Positions 48,860-60,085 of a stretch of DNA of 64,000 nt are shown here, piece after piece; the first letter of the stretch is position 1, and every line of letters starts with the position of its first letter. Below the pieces are notes generated by a model that worked only from the letters and a program-made list of their open reading frames with translations, did no database searches and had not been told where the DNA came from. The stretch is from Branchiostoma floridae. Lineage: Eukaryota > Chordata > Leptocardii > Amphioxiformes > Branchiostomatidae. The position numbers and the translations under genes are program-made. The DNA lies in contig NC_049981.1 in the NCBI RefSeq assembly GCF_000003815.2, positions 22,920,255-22,984,254 of the forward strand, in the 5' to 3' direction.

Positions 48860-49256
48860 CAAGCACAGGTTGTCATGCTTTACTATGATTACAAATACTT
48901 CCTTTAATTCTAATTTCAAAGACTTCTTTTTACAATTATAAGGGGAAATGCTAGTGAAAGGGTGTGGGGTTGATGCAGAGGAATAAAAGAATTGTTTGAA
49001 GAAGATATAAGCATAAAATGTTCTGATTTCTACTCACTTGGTAGAAGTCCCTGGGAGCAAGTGTCAAGACGAATGAGTTACGGACGGATGCTTGACATGT
49101 CAGCGGTATACCCTGCTGCTACTGGATCAAGAAAATCAACAAAAGTCTGCATGCAACCGTCCCGTCTTATGACTAATATGGCGGGATTTATCCACACATT
49201 GCCCGCATACTTGTCTGTCAGAAGATCGCGTATCCACTGACGCAATCCCATTCTGC

Positions 49257-49291
49257 GATATAATTAGCGTCGCGTTGTCACGAATTATATC
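49257..49291. repeat. Perfect 9-bp hairpin with CpG-rich loop
   Basis: GATATAATT (49257-49265) and AATTATATC (49283-49291) enclose a 17-base loop with several CG dinucleotides. It lies in a CpG-richer patch of GBF1 intron 2. Confidence 0.7.
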
Positions 49292-52120
49292 TTAGGTGTT
49301 TGTTGCCGATGATGTCGCAAAAACAAATCCTACATTCATACCAACAGATGTCAGTGATGTTTGTATTTGTATTTTGCTCAGAATGTTTCATCCAAAAAGT
49401 CTGGCGCTGTCAGAGTATGGATGGCACATACTGTAAATGATGAAATATCTGCTGTCTTTTTTTATCGTTTGTGGGTTTACGTTAATGGTACGCAAAATCA
49501 TAACACTACAAACATGCACTCTCTCTTGCTACTGTGATTTCAACAGCAAACTTGAAACACTGTGAGCATCCCCTTTGTCCTTCCACAGCGAAATTAATTT
49601 GCCATCAAATTTTAAACGACTTACAGTAATTGGTATGGACAAGAAAGGATTGACAACACCCTTGAAAGGATTGACGGACATCTAGCAACTGGTGTAACCA
49701 TTGGCTGAAACCCTATCCAGTATAGGACATGCATAGCTGACATACAGAGGGACTAGGGAGAGGTATCCAGTCACATCACTCAAAGGGAATCACTCTGACA
49801 GCTGCGCTGTACATGTACATGGTTCCACCATGCCTACTGCCGCAACATACCAAAGTCAATCCCTTTAAAACCTGGGGCATTAGGGAGAGTTAGAGAACAT
49901 TTCTTGTCTGTTGTCAAAGTCATAAATCAAGATAGACAAGCAGAAAATACACCTCTTTCAGACGTTGTTGGTGAGATTTTTTTAAGATGCCCGCTAATTC
50001 ACCTACAATGTAAAACAATACACTGCGAATACTAGCCTCTGAGCTTTTCCTAAAAAGTATTGATTCAGGCTTGGAGGGTATGAAATTAATGTATACTGTA
50101 AATCGTAAAGTATTTGCAGTTTTTTTTTTAATACCTCACCACGAACTAAACTCAATGACAATGCTCTGTTTTGTGGCAAATTGAAAGGCCTCATTTTCCT
50201 GATATTAACCTAAAATCGATTCTCCACGAACTAGAAAGATTTCTAGTAGTTTGATCATATTGTAATATCAATCAAGTTACAAAGTCTTGTCAAAGATATA
50301 TCAATGACCCAGAAGGAGTCCCCGGCTCCCATGATTAGATAAGCATTATCAAGTGCTGACACAAACTGTTACATCAACACATTCAGAATACAGTGGACCA
50401 AACCTGGTAATCATTCTCTGCTGAAAGAAGTAAAGGGCCCATTATTAAACTTGACCTTCATTTTCCTGATCCCTATCCACCTACCAAGTACCCTATCATA
50501 AGGATCCATTCACAGCTTCTCGAGATATTCTGTCTGCAGACACACGCACAAGTGGAACCAAATACAGAACCTTCTTGGCAAAGTTAGAAAACCTTTGCTG
50601 TTCAGTCAACCAATGTAACTAGTTTTTGATGGTCCCATTTGCCCATTGACACAGGCATTACGAATCCTGTCTATAGAATGGTATAATGACTACCTGTGTT
50701 CGTAAAACAGATTTTCTCTGGCCCCAGCATGGTGTTTTGACTGCATTACGCGTTAAAAATGTTGTAGTTAGCTGTAGACTTGTGTTTATCGCAATTTTTC
50801 AAAACAATGAGTTATGATGTCAACGTAGTACGATATTAATAACTTTGCTATGACATGCAATATATGAAAAGTGATGTAAAGACATAAGTTTTCATGGCTG
50901 CATTTGTGTTTGTTCCACTTACTCCCTTTTTGAATGGAGATCAATATGCCATTATTCATACAGACATCTGCTACTAGTGCTACGGAAAGGTGGGATCTCC
51001 ATAATGCTGGTTCCACTGAGGGGGATTTACTCCACCCATATCATAGCATCCTTAATGCAAATATCAATCAGTTTTGTAAAGTACCCTGTACGCTCCCATT
51101 AACCCCACCCTGGTCCCCCGTGGCTCCCCACACCGCTGCAGCCATTTTGTGGATTTTACGAGGCTCTGTTTGCGGCCGAATGTGCGGAATATGACATTAC
51201 GCTCCCTATCTATCATGCGAGTAACGCGGTCGGACACGGCGTGTCACACGCAATCAGACACCATGAAAGTTGCATGAGTGTAATTTGTTGGGCAGGAGAG
51301 GAGAGATCCTTCCCTAATTCTCTGTCAATGGGGACCCCCAGTAATGCCTTCTGTGCTAAACAGAATTTTACATGACAGGGGAAAGGGTGGGTACTTCAGC
51401 CACTCTCTTTCTGGTAGAGGTTACAGCCGCTGAACAACCAAAGATTTGACAGACTGCTCAAAGAGTTCACAGATCTTTTTTTTTTTTAAGTTGTGCGTCT
51501 TTTGTTGTCTGGAAAAACAGATATTCTGTATGATGAAGTGAAGCAAATTAAATCTCTGAAAAATTAATACTAGTATTTTTGTTGCAAGATTTTTATGACA
51601 CATTTTAAGAGACCTTTTCTGTGAAAATCATTAATGATATTGTCAAGTTATACCAAAGCTTACACACAGCAGAGAACAACTAAGACAAGTTGAACTTCTA
51701 AACAGATGAATAAAATACAGAAAACAAAGTATGGTACCCTGTAGATGGTATAGATTCAGAAACAAAGAGTTTTAAATAGACATGAGAAAGAACATATTTA
51801 CACATGCTTTATAATGTATCAATTAGCATTCAAGGATTGCCAAAATTTAGGTGTAATCAAGATATCACAATGCAAACATTATCCTTGTTCAAATCAATGG
51901 CTTTAGTGGTGTATCATCCTAATTTTACAGATACCTTAACTCTAATCACCAAAACCTTCAGTGATTTATTCCATACCTTTGTTATCTTGGGAGGGTTAAT
52001 GGCGCATTATGCAGATTTATTCCAGCAACATGCTAGCAGATTAGGATAATCAAATAGAACCACATCAAATTTGTATAGAATCACTTAAACTTTAATGGTC
52101 CATTTGTAGGTTCCACATGG

Positions 52121-52145
52121 GCAGGGGCTCAGTTGGTTAAGTTGC
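52121..52145 (+). repeat. tRNA A-box-like fragment
   Basis: GGGGCTCAGTTGGTTAAGTTG resembles the D-arm of a tRNA or tRNA-derived SINE. No B box follows at the right distance, so it is at most a remnant. Confidence 0.2.
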
Positions 52146-53675
52146 TACAGTTCACCAGATCCAGCTTTTATTGTTTAATACTAATAGTATGTTTAGTTTA
52201 TTGTACTGTCCTATTAAGAAGGTAAAAATCAGTCAATGTAGACCGATTTTCGATTGTATAAATGAAAAAGGTGGTACAGAAAATATGATGTAGTATTCTA
52301 GTATCGTATTCTAACTTGTGGTTTGTATTTTCTGGCGAAGATTTAAGGGGATTGTCCACTTCTGCAATACTCACAGTCACTGCTGGTTGGCTGGGCTGAT
52401 ACATTAGATTTGCCATTGTCATTTATTTGCCATAAGATATGAAACTATCATTAAAAGAAATTTTTGCATTAGAGGGATGTTTCAAGGAAGAGCAAGATAT
52501 AATTCTAAGTCAAGCTTAACCATAATTATAAGTCCTTTAATCAGATACATCGCATATTTAAGTCGCCTAAATCCATTAAAGTAATACTTGTTTTAAATAA
52601 TAACAGACTATACACTCTTCACAATTATATCAACATAAAATGTGTGGATGATCATATTTCATAGCTTGATATTCAAGCCTTTTCCCATTGATGCATCATA
52701 TGAATAATGTACTGCAGTGTTTGATAGTTTGTTATGATTGTATAACAGAAGTGTTGTCCCAGCGTATCTTGTACACTTGGGTGTCCAAAATACAAAAGGC
52801 TAGAATATACAATAATGTTATTAATAACGTTGACGTGTAAAGTCGTTTAATCTGAGATGGAAGATATTTTGTACACAACAGGTTTTCCAAGAATTCCTGT
52901 TACCCAATCCCCTTTGTTTCAGTACTTCTCAGGATCAATTTTTTTAATAGCGTAATTGTAGTATGAGGTAATTACATACTGTCAGAAGGAAATGAAACTA
53001 ATCTCCAAGCAGTTGTACTTGTAGTATCCATGTTTTTGAGTTTTTTTTATACACCTTTCAGTTTCATGTAGTCCACATTTTTCAAAAATACAGAGCAGAA
53101 TTCTACATGTACATTTTTAGAGGTTGCAATTAAACAAAACACGTGATTTGTTTTCTTTTCTGTCAAAGATGTATATAAAAAAGATATGTACATAGCAAAA
53201 TATATCATTCATACACTTCTGATAAATTGCAACCAAGAATATGTATTGATATCATTTCCCTTCTACATGTACTAGGCCAACAAAGAACCGAAGCAAACGT
53301 TAATGACTAAGCTTATAAAATAAATAAAATAATGACTATGCTTGCTGGTATAGATGAGGAAGAAGATGAATGGATTATTTTATTTGCACAGTTAATTCCA
53401 TTTTCATATTTGGTCCATAAGTTGCATGGTCCCAACAGGAGGATTTCCATAAACATTTGTGTACTTTTCGGTAATGGAACAGTGAGCGCACACGCCAACA
53501 ACTGGAGTGGGTCGCTCTCAAATTTATGGCCCCCAGAAGTATGGATTGTAAAATGAAGCGTACAGACACACTCCATTTCCCCTGCATTCCTCCTGACATA
53601 ACAGGTTTTGTCACCATGAAATTTTCGGTGCCTTCTGCGTAATCAATTATCCCTCCCCACAAAAATTGATTCTTA

Positions 53676-53769
53676 CATTTTTTATGACGATTTGTAACAT
53701 GTTTTGGATTTTCTGTTCAAGCATTTTTTTATGACGATTTGTAACATGTTTTGAGATTTTCTGTTCAAG
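53676..53769 (+). repeat. Two-copy tandem duplication, 46-48 bp unit
   Basis: Units at 53676-53721 and 53722-53769 both run from CATTTTTTATGACGATTTG to TTTTCTGTTCAAG and differ only by one or two inserted bases. It is a recent local duplication inside GBF1 intron 2. Confidence 0.9.
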
Positions 53770-54378
53770 TTGTGTCAAAAGTGCAAGCAACAAAATGTGC
53801 TTCTTTCTTGCTGTGATATATTTCTTAATTAGAAGAAAAGAAAGACTTGTAAATTGTAAAAATAGATGCCCTACAGCTGTAAACTTTAAGTAACTTTTTA
53901 TACAGATATAATAATATAGATATACAGTAGAATTTACTGTAGCTGCCAAACACCAGATTAACATCTGGTAGACTGAAAGTCTTCTTTTCCATTCAAGTTT
54001 TTGTCAGTTTGTTTTGTACAGGAACTATTACAAGAACTAATCCGTATCTTTAGCAAATGTATCAGACATTCTTTTAATCATAATGTTTTCACAGAAAAAA
54101 AACACACAAAAAAGGATATTCACTCCTTTGCCAGTCTCTTTGTAAATGTAGGTAGGCAAAGAGATAAAACGCCAAATAACACAAAACACAGTGAATCCTA
54201 GTAAGAAAATCCCCCTGCTTGTCTAAACCCTATGTCTACTTGGAGCTTACTGGTGGTTGTGATTTTGCAATTACCTTTTACAGCAAATTAATGGAAGATT
54301 ACAAACTACAGACTTCACCTGCAAACTTTATTGACACGGAAACCTTTTCTACCCCACTGCAAAAATAGACAAATTTAC

Positions 54379-55057
54379 GAGGGTCTGCATGCAATGCTTT
54401 ACGCTAAATTCGGGATGGCTAACTACGCTTTACGTTAAGTTCACGAAAGCTACCAATGCTTTACGCTTCATCCCACTACGAATTAGATAAAATAAAATAG
54501 CTTCCCTACGAATTACAGGAAATTAAAAAGGCCTGCCTACGCCTTACGGTCTCATTGATGAGTTTCTTCTTCCCATATATATATATACTTCTATGTCATA
54601 ATTGGTGGTTTACATGGGTGCGTTCATAATGAAGCTACGTGAAATTTTAGCATATTTTTTATTCTATGTTGAACACATTTATCCTATATCGTGGGAAAAA
54701 TTGCCAACGTCATATAGACACCAGTTCTTTTGGTATAGCAATTACAAACTACGATTAGTCAATCCCAAAAAAGGCACTTTTTCGCTTCTAGTGTACAACC
54801 GCACCACTCAGAACCCAGGACTGTGTACCTCCGACCTAGCGCGCGTCTGCAAAACTTTAACTGCCAATTTCTTCAGTTACAAACAAGCTTTTACCAATCT
54901 AACTTTTGAGATCAGTTCCGCTGGCTAAAAGGGATTTTCTCACCGCTAAAAACATGCGTCCATGCAGCCGTTTATTTTTTGGCTCGGATCTCTTTTAGGG
55001 TACCCACTCGGAGTAATATATCAATGAGACCTTAAGGTAAAGAGCATGCAGACCCTC
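54379..55057. mobile_element. 679-bp inverted-repeat element with repeated CTTTACG words
   Basis: The ends are perfect 14-bp inverted repeats, GAGGGTCTGCATGC (54379-54392) and GCATGCAGACCCTC (55044-55057). A second inverted pair lies inward: CTTACGGTCTCATTGAT near 54543 and ATCAATGAGACCTTAAG near 55019. The left 170 bp contain four spaced repeats of (T)GC(T/C)TTACG, at about 54394, 54429, 54460 and 54540. The interior has a 108-codon open frame (54602-54928) that I do not recognise and do not claim as a gene. Superfamily unknown. Confidence 0.65.
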
Positions 55058-58000
55058 ATTTACGGTATAGTAGTAGTTTACCCCCTCTCTCTAGTGTAGC
55101 ATCTGTGGCTATTTTTTATTACAGGAGAGAGCAAGCTAGGGGGTAATGTTGTGTGTACTTAAACAACACACAGGAGGGTTGGTTTATGAAATAATTATGT
55201 TTCACACACCAGTGACTTCACCCACTGATATATCACCCCAAAAGTGCTCCAGCAAAAATTTGAAATAATCCACACTTTGATTACCATTTCTGTATCATTA
55301 AGTTCTAACAATGTGGTTACAGAATATACAATAATGTAAAGGCAAGGGTCTCCATAATATGGGAGAAAAAGCAGTTTTATTGTATAATGAAATATTTGCT
55401 GTGGTTTTACAACATATTTTCTCCACCACAAATTCATAACACTATGAATATATTTTACCAATGTATTACTACTGTACTGCAAAACTGTTTCAAATGCTAA
55501 CGTAAAATGACATCCTTTCTCCGATGAAAAAAGATGAGTTTAGAGTTATATCATTTGGTGCTGTAGCATCAGTTCTGTTCCATCAAGTTTGTAATTGAAA
55601 ACTAGTGATGGATGAAGGTTTCTGTGGTTAACCATCCATTTTGTATATTTCCTAGCATCAAATGTGGACAGATGTGTCACTGTCAGTACACTTGGGTGAA
55701 AAACTCTCTTTGTCCGCCAAATGGCCGATCCAAAACCAGAGTAGGGGGTCCTAGGGACAAATTCTCAAGGCAGATGCTGGTTTTTAGTTTTAGTGAAAAA
55801 CTGCGATGAGGACCTAGAAGAACATGTACAAATGTAGACTCAACTTAATATGTTAAGAAATTACCAAAATATAGACATTTTTATCACTCTAATCCAATAA
55901 TGTGTCCTTAAATTACTGTATTTATTTTTCTATTCAAAACCAAGGACTCCGGTAAGTTTGCTAATTTGGGATAGACTTAATAAATGTTTGGCGCACGTTG
56001 AGCGTATTCCTCGTACATGAATCTCTGTAAGGTTAATGAGCTTTTTAATGGGAAAAACGTAATTAAGATCTGCAGGAAATAGATATGAGCGTATGAAGAT
56101 GGCAGGTATAAAATGGGCTGACAGGAATATTTAGATTTATGTTCTTGAAAGAGATGCCTACCTTGTGGAGATAGTGTATTTGTACCAGGCCTGTCTCAAG
56201 CGTTGTTTAGGAGCCCATGGTGTTGGTTTTTGTTGTCAAATCTGTCATTTGTAGCCTATGAATCTACATTTCAATCAATCTTATTTCATGAAGTATAAAT
56301 TTTTGGGTTTGCATTCATTCATTTCTCTATACATACAACATACATGTACTGTATAACATAATGATAGAAAAGTAGTATTACGTATGCAGAGGGTAGATTC
56401 AGTAATATCAGTGACAGTCAAACACGCTAGCACTGTCAGTCAAATGTGGACAGAATATATATACTCAACACTTGGCTGAGAGTATGATTCTGTGAAGACA
56501 TGCTTCAGGCACCAGTTCGCGGAGACAGTGGGTGGTGACATTCTTAAGTTTTTAAGTGTGTCTTGAGTTCCCTGAGGATGTCATATAACTTTCCTTAATT
56601 CTGCATCTTCAGACAGATTACGAGTCACTTGCGAAGACATGTCTCACCACTTCCATCTGTGTTGGTCATGGAAGGGAAAGTCTGCCAGCTACTGCATACC
56701 GTAGCTCCTGAAATATTCACGGTGGTTTTATGTTCGCAGTTTCCCTCATGCACAGTCTTGCAGTACCACAGTGTTCTTTAAACCTGGAGCTTTTGATCTT
56801 CACATCTTGCCACAAAATTCAGCTGTTGAGAACTTGAAATGAATTTACAGTCTCCAACAATTCCAACAACAATCCAAGGATTCTAGTGCAGACAGCACCG
56901 GTATACTGTACATGACAGTTACTGACTTCTTGCATTGAATACATAAACTATTGTCTCTGACTCACACACTTCATGATACAGAAAAAGCACCGACCACCAG
57001 TAAAAATCTAGCAAGCTTATTCCACACAGATTTGCCTTTAAATATGGATAGGGATAGATACTCTTTTTAAAAGATTGTCATATATAATCCCTTTATTTTG
57101 TTATACAAAAATGTGTAGTGCATCAAAGCAAATTGACTCTAGAAAGCAAGCAACTTGCATGTCAATGAAAATGTGATTAGACATACATTTGTATATACTT
57201 TCAATAAGTAGTATTTGTTAGATGACAGAAAAAGCCTACTACTATAGAGTTATCAAAACATTGATTTAGGATAACAGAAGTCATACTTATTAATAGAAAT
57301 ATGACAAGGGATCAAACTTGGTGGCTAATACCACAGCTTTCCTTTCCTAATAGCCAGAGTGACCTATGGCTGGCTATAGATTTAAATCATTATTGCAGTG
57401 GGGAATGCCTATCTGAGACCTTAATCCTGTAGAAGTCAGACCCAGTAAACTGATCAAGATGGAGTGGCCAGATAATCCCCACGACACATGTACCCCTCCT
57501 CCCAAGGATTTGTCTTGTAACACCACCCCTTATTGGATAAGTACTTGGGCGGTCCCCTCCTTACCTCAAAGTTTCTGGTGGTGGCTGGTGATCTGGTAGA
57601 GTTTGGGAGCTTACTGTACCGCAGCCTGACAGCCAAACCGGGAGCAGATAGATCAAAGATGTTGTGGATATGATTATGAGGAGAACAGGGCTTCATACAT
57701 GGAAAAAGATATGCACACGCCTGCCTGTAACTGATAGTTTCCCCCACACATCCCAGCTATTTGCATATTCTAGAGGGAGGGTCCCTGGCTGTGCATGTGT
57801 TGGGTTTAATTGACAACAGAGGGCAGAGCCCGCTGACTAGAACAAATCCCAGATTAACCCCCCATCTTAACTCAGCTCTGGTCCCATCCCTCATTTCAAC
57901 ACCCCCCTTCCCACCCAGGCTGTATACTTCTTCACTAGGCCTGGAGCAAGGTTCAGAGGTTGGGAGCGAGTCTTGGGGTGATGGCATTTTGGTAGTGCCA

Positions 58001-58795
58001 GGGAGAACAGGTGGAGAGGTGGACATGGGGATCTGATTTCATTGATGGACAGGCGGCCAGTCTGACACTGAAATTTCTGGCCCGCATGTTATAACAAAAC
58101 AACAGAAATCTTATATCTGGATATAGAAAAGGAAAGTGGTTGAAGACCTACATGTGTGCTAGGGTCAACAAACCAGAGACTGAAACCTGAAACCAAAGCT
58201 TTGAAATTTGCCTTATGTTTCAGTGTTATAGAATTAATAGTCATATCTGCATTCAAATCATCAGTACTATAATATTATATTGTGGACTGCCTATAAAAAA
58301 AGGTCCTATACATTAATTTCAAACTCCCCAAAGGTTGTACAAGTATAGTAACTCTTATAGTAACTCTACATGTTTTATAGATTAGGAATTGTTGTTCGAC
58401 AGTCCAAGTGAACATATCATACATTTCAGCTGTTGTCTACATGCATCAGCAAAAGATTTTTCTCGGACGATACAAAAAAAATTGTTAAAGAAAGAAGTAG
58501 GTAGAGAAAAATCAGAGAAAGCCATGGACCAACCCAAAATAAAATTTGCTAGCTACTTTGTGCGAATCCTTCTCGAATCTTCTTCTCGAATCTTCTTTTA
58601 GTGATTTTATGTACTTTAACTTAAGACTTTGGTATTCACCTCCAAGGAGAAGGAGCAGCTACCTGCCATCAGTTACTTGACCTCTGAAAACTAATTAGGA
58701 CAAGGTGATCATGGAGCAGTTTGTCTCCTTCATCTTCTGTATGAGAAGCCATTCATTTCAGCCTGACATGTTCTATCCCTTCTCTCACCTCCCAG

Positions 58796-58927
58796 ACCTC
58801 GGAGAGATCGAGCCAAATGTGTTCCTGGGACCTTTCCTGGACGTGATACGATCGGAGGATACCACCGGGCCGATAACGGGGCTGGCGCTCTCCTCGGTCA
58901 ACAAGTTCCTTTCGTATGGACTTGTGG
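58796..58927 (+). CDS. gbf1: GBF1, coding exon 3 (residues 57-101)
   Basis: This exon lies between CTCACCTCCCAG and TTGTGG|GTAAGG and enters and leaves in phase 1. It encodes LGEIEPNVFLGPFLDVIRS, then EDTTGPITGLALSSVNKFLS and YGLV. EIEPNVFL, IRSEDTTGPITGLAL and SVNKFLSY are near-invariant segments of the GBF1/GNL1-type DCB domain and clearly separate it from the related BIG-type Arf GEFs. The codon usage is GC-richer than the surrounding intron. This is the strongest single piece of evidence for the gene's identity. Confidence 0.96.
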
Positions 58928-59670
58928 GTAAGGACAGCCGCTCAACATGGCGGGGAAACATTCTGATCATAACTTATGGCAGACTGTTCTTACCAAGCTT
59001 ACTTACTTAAACTTAGCTAAATATGATTTACACTAATTACAGACAACAAATGAAAATGAAAGATTTCTCCTTTGTCTATGGAATTTAATTGACCTATGAG
59101 TATGAAATGTTTGATATCTCAACACTCACAGCATCTAATGGTAGGGGGTTAGATTCTATACTATATCATTATGTCCTGTCTGTATTTTTTCAGCAGTAAT
59201 TGTCTATAGAACACAACTTTGATACCATTGATATCATTACTACAGGAATCAGAATGTTTTTCGCTGGTTCCTAAACACTAATCTACAATCAAATGTTGGA
59301 ATAGGAAATTGAAACATTTTCAAGAAAATTATCTACCCCAACATCTGTTTGGAGATTACAGGAACACTGCTTCTGGTATTTGTGAAGGACCAATGGCTTT
59401 ACATTGAAACACCTTTTGGATCTACACTGTTCACATGTATTTTTTTCAAGCAAAAAAAATGCACTTTGTCAGGGTGAACTAAAACTATGATGCAAAGTCT
59501 GTGTAATTAGTAGGGAGATGCTGAATCATAGCAAGAACAGCACTGTTTGACCTCTTGTTGAACTTAAATCCTCTAACTGAACCATAAATGACTTTAGAAG
59601 AGCAGCATCTAGTCCTGATCATGTCCGTATAGCTTTAATAACACACAATCTGTCTGTAACTTTTCTGTAG
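58928..59670 (+). other. GBF1 intron after coding exon 3
   Basis: A 743-bp GT-AG intron with acceptor CTTTTCTGTAG. AT-rich, nothing else recognised. Confidence 0.9.
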
Positions 59671-59789
59671 ATCCGACCAGCGAGAGCGCGTCGGCAGCCA
59701 TTGAGAACATGGCGGACGCCGTGACCCATGCACGGTTCGTGGGCACCGATCCCGGCAGCGATGAGGTGGTGTTAATGAAGATTTTACAG
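59671..59789 (+). CDS. gbf1: GBF1, coding exon 4 (residues 101-140)
   Basis: This exon follows CTTTTCTGTAG and ends CAG|GTGAGG in phase 0. It encodes PTSESASAAIENMADAVTH, then ARFVGTDPGSDEVVLMKILQ. The segment NMADAVTHARFVGTDP(x)SDEVVLMKILQ is almost unchanged across animal GBF1 proteins. The upstream SESASA linker is the variable part. The next conserved piece of the DCB domain (usually starting VLRTLLL) is not found before 64000, so the following exon is outside the window or in the gap at 63636-63735. Confidence 0.96.
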
Positions 59790-59994
59790 GTGAGGAAGAA
59801 GCCATAAGGTCCCTGTCCATTTTTTCTTACAAATCAATACTTGATTTGCATAAGGTGCTGGTATTGCTTAGGGAAGGCAATTAATTACCATTTACAGTAC
59901 TTCTAATAGTCTAATCAAGAGTAATGCTGGTAAGACATGGATTTTAATTTAATGTGGAGTTTAAGGATCCAGAGGATTGGCAGTTCAAACCAGC

Positions 59995-60085
59995 TTGGGC
60001 ATGGTAGAATAGGGAGGTAAAGACAAATGCCCCTGTGAATCCATAGGGTGTAGGTTCAAGTCCCGCTTGGGCAGTGTGAGGGTAT
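59995..60085 (+). repeat. tRNA-related SINE remnant
   Basis: GGTTCAAGTCC (60053-60063) is a full match to the pol III B box. Two related words, GTTCAAACCAGCTTGGGCA (from about 59983) and GTTCAAGTCCCGCTTGGGCA (from 60054), suggest a dimeric or rearranged repeat. No tRNA cloverleaf is complete. Confidence 0.4.

Larger units (their letters stand above)
43110..58795 (+). other. GBF1 intron after coding exon 2, 15.7 kb
   Basis: A GT-AG intron ending CTCTCACCTCCCAG. It carries foldback copy B, a 385-bp palindromic element, a 679-bp inverted-repeat element, two-unit tandem repeats and tRNA-like fragments. CpG-richer islands at 44.22-44.35, 49.05-49.29 and 51.1-51.25 kb could be intronic enhancers. 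No additional coding exon was found, and exons 2 and 3 are contiguous in the protein. Confidence 0.85.

Noticed and set aside
54602-54928. 108-codon open frame inside the 679-bp inverted-repeat element
   Set aside because: Not recognised as a transposase or any known family. The length can occur by chance, so it is mentioned only under the element.
57757-58036. Overlapping open frames on both strands, about 90 codons each
   Set aside because: Mirror frames in a C-rich intronic stretch, with no splice sites fitting the GBF1 frame.
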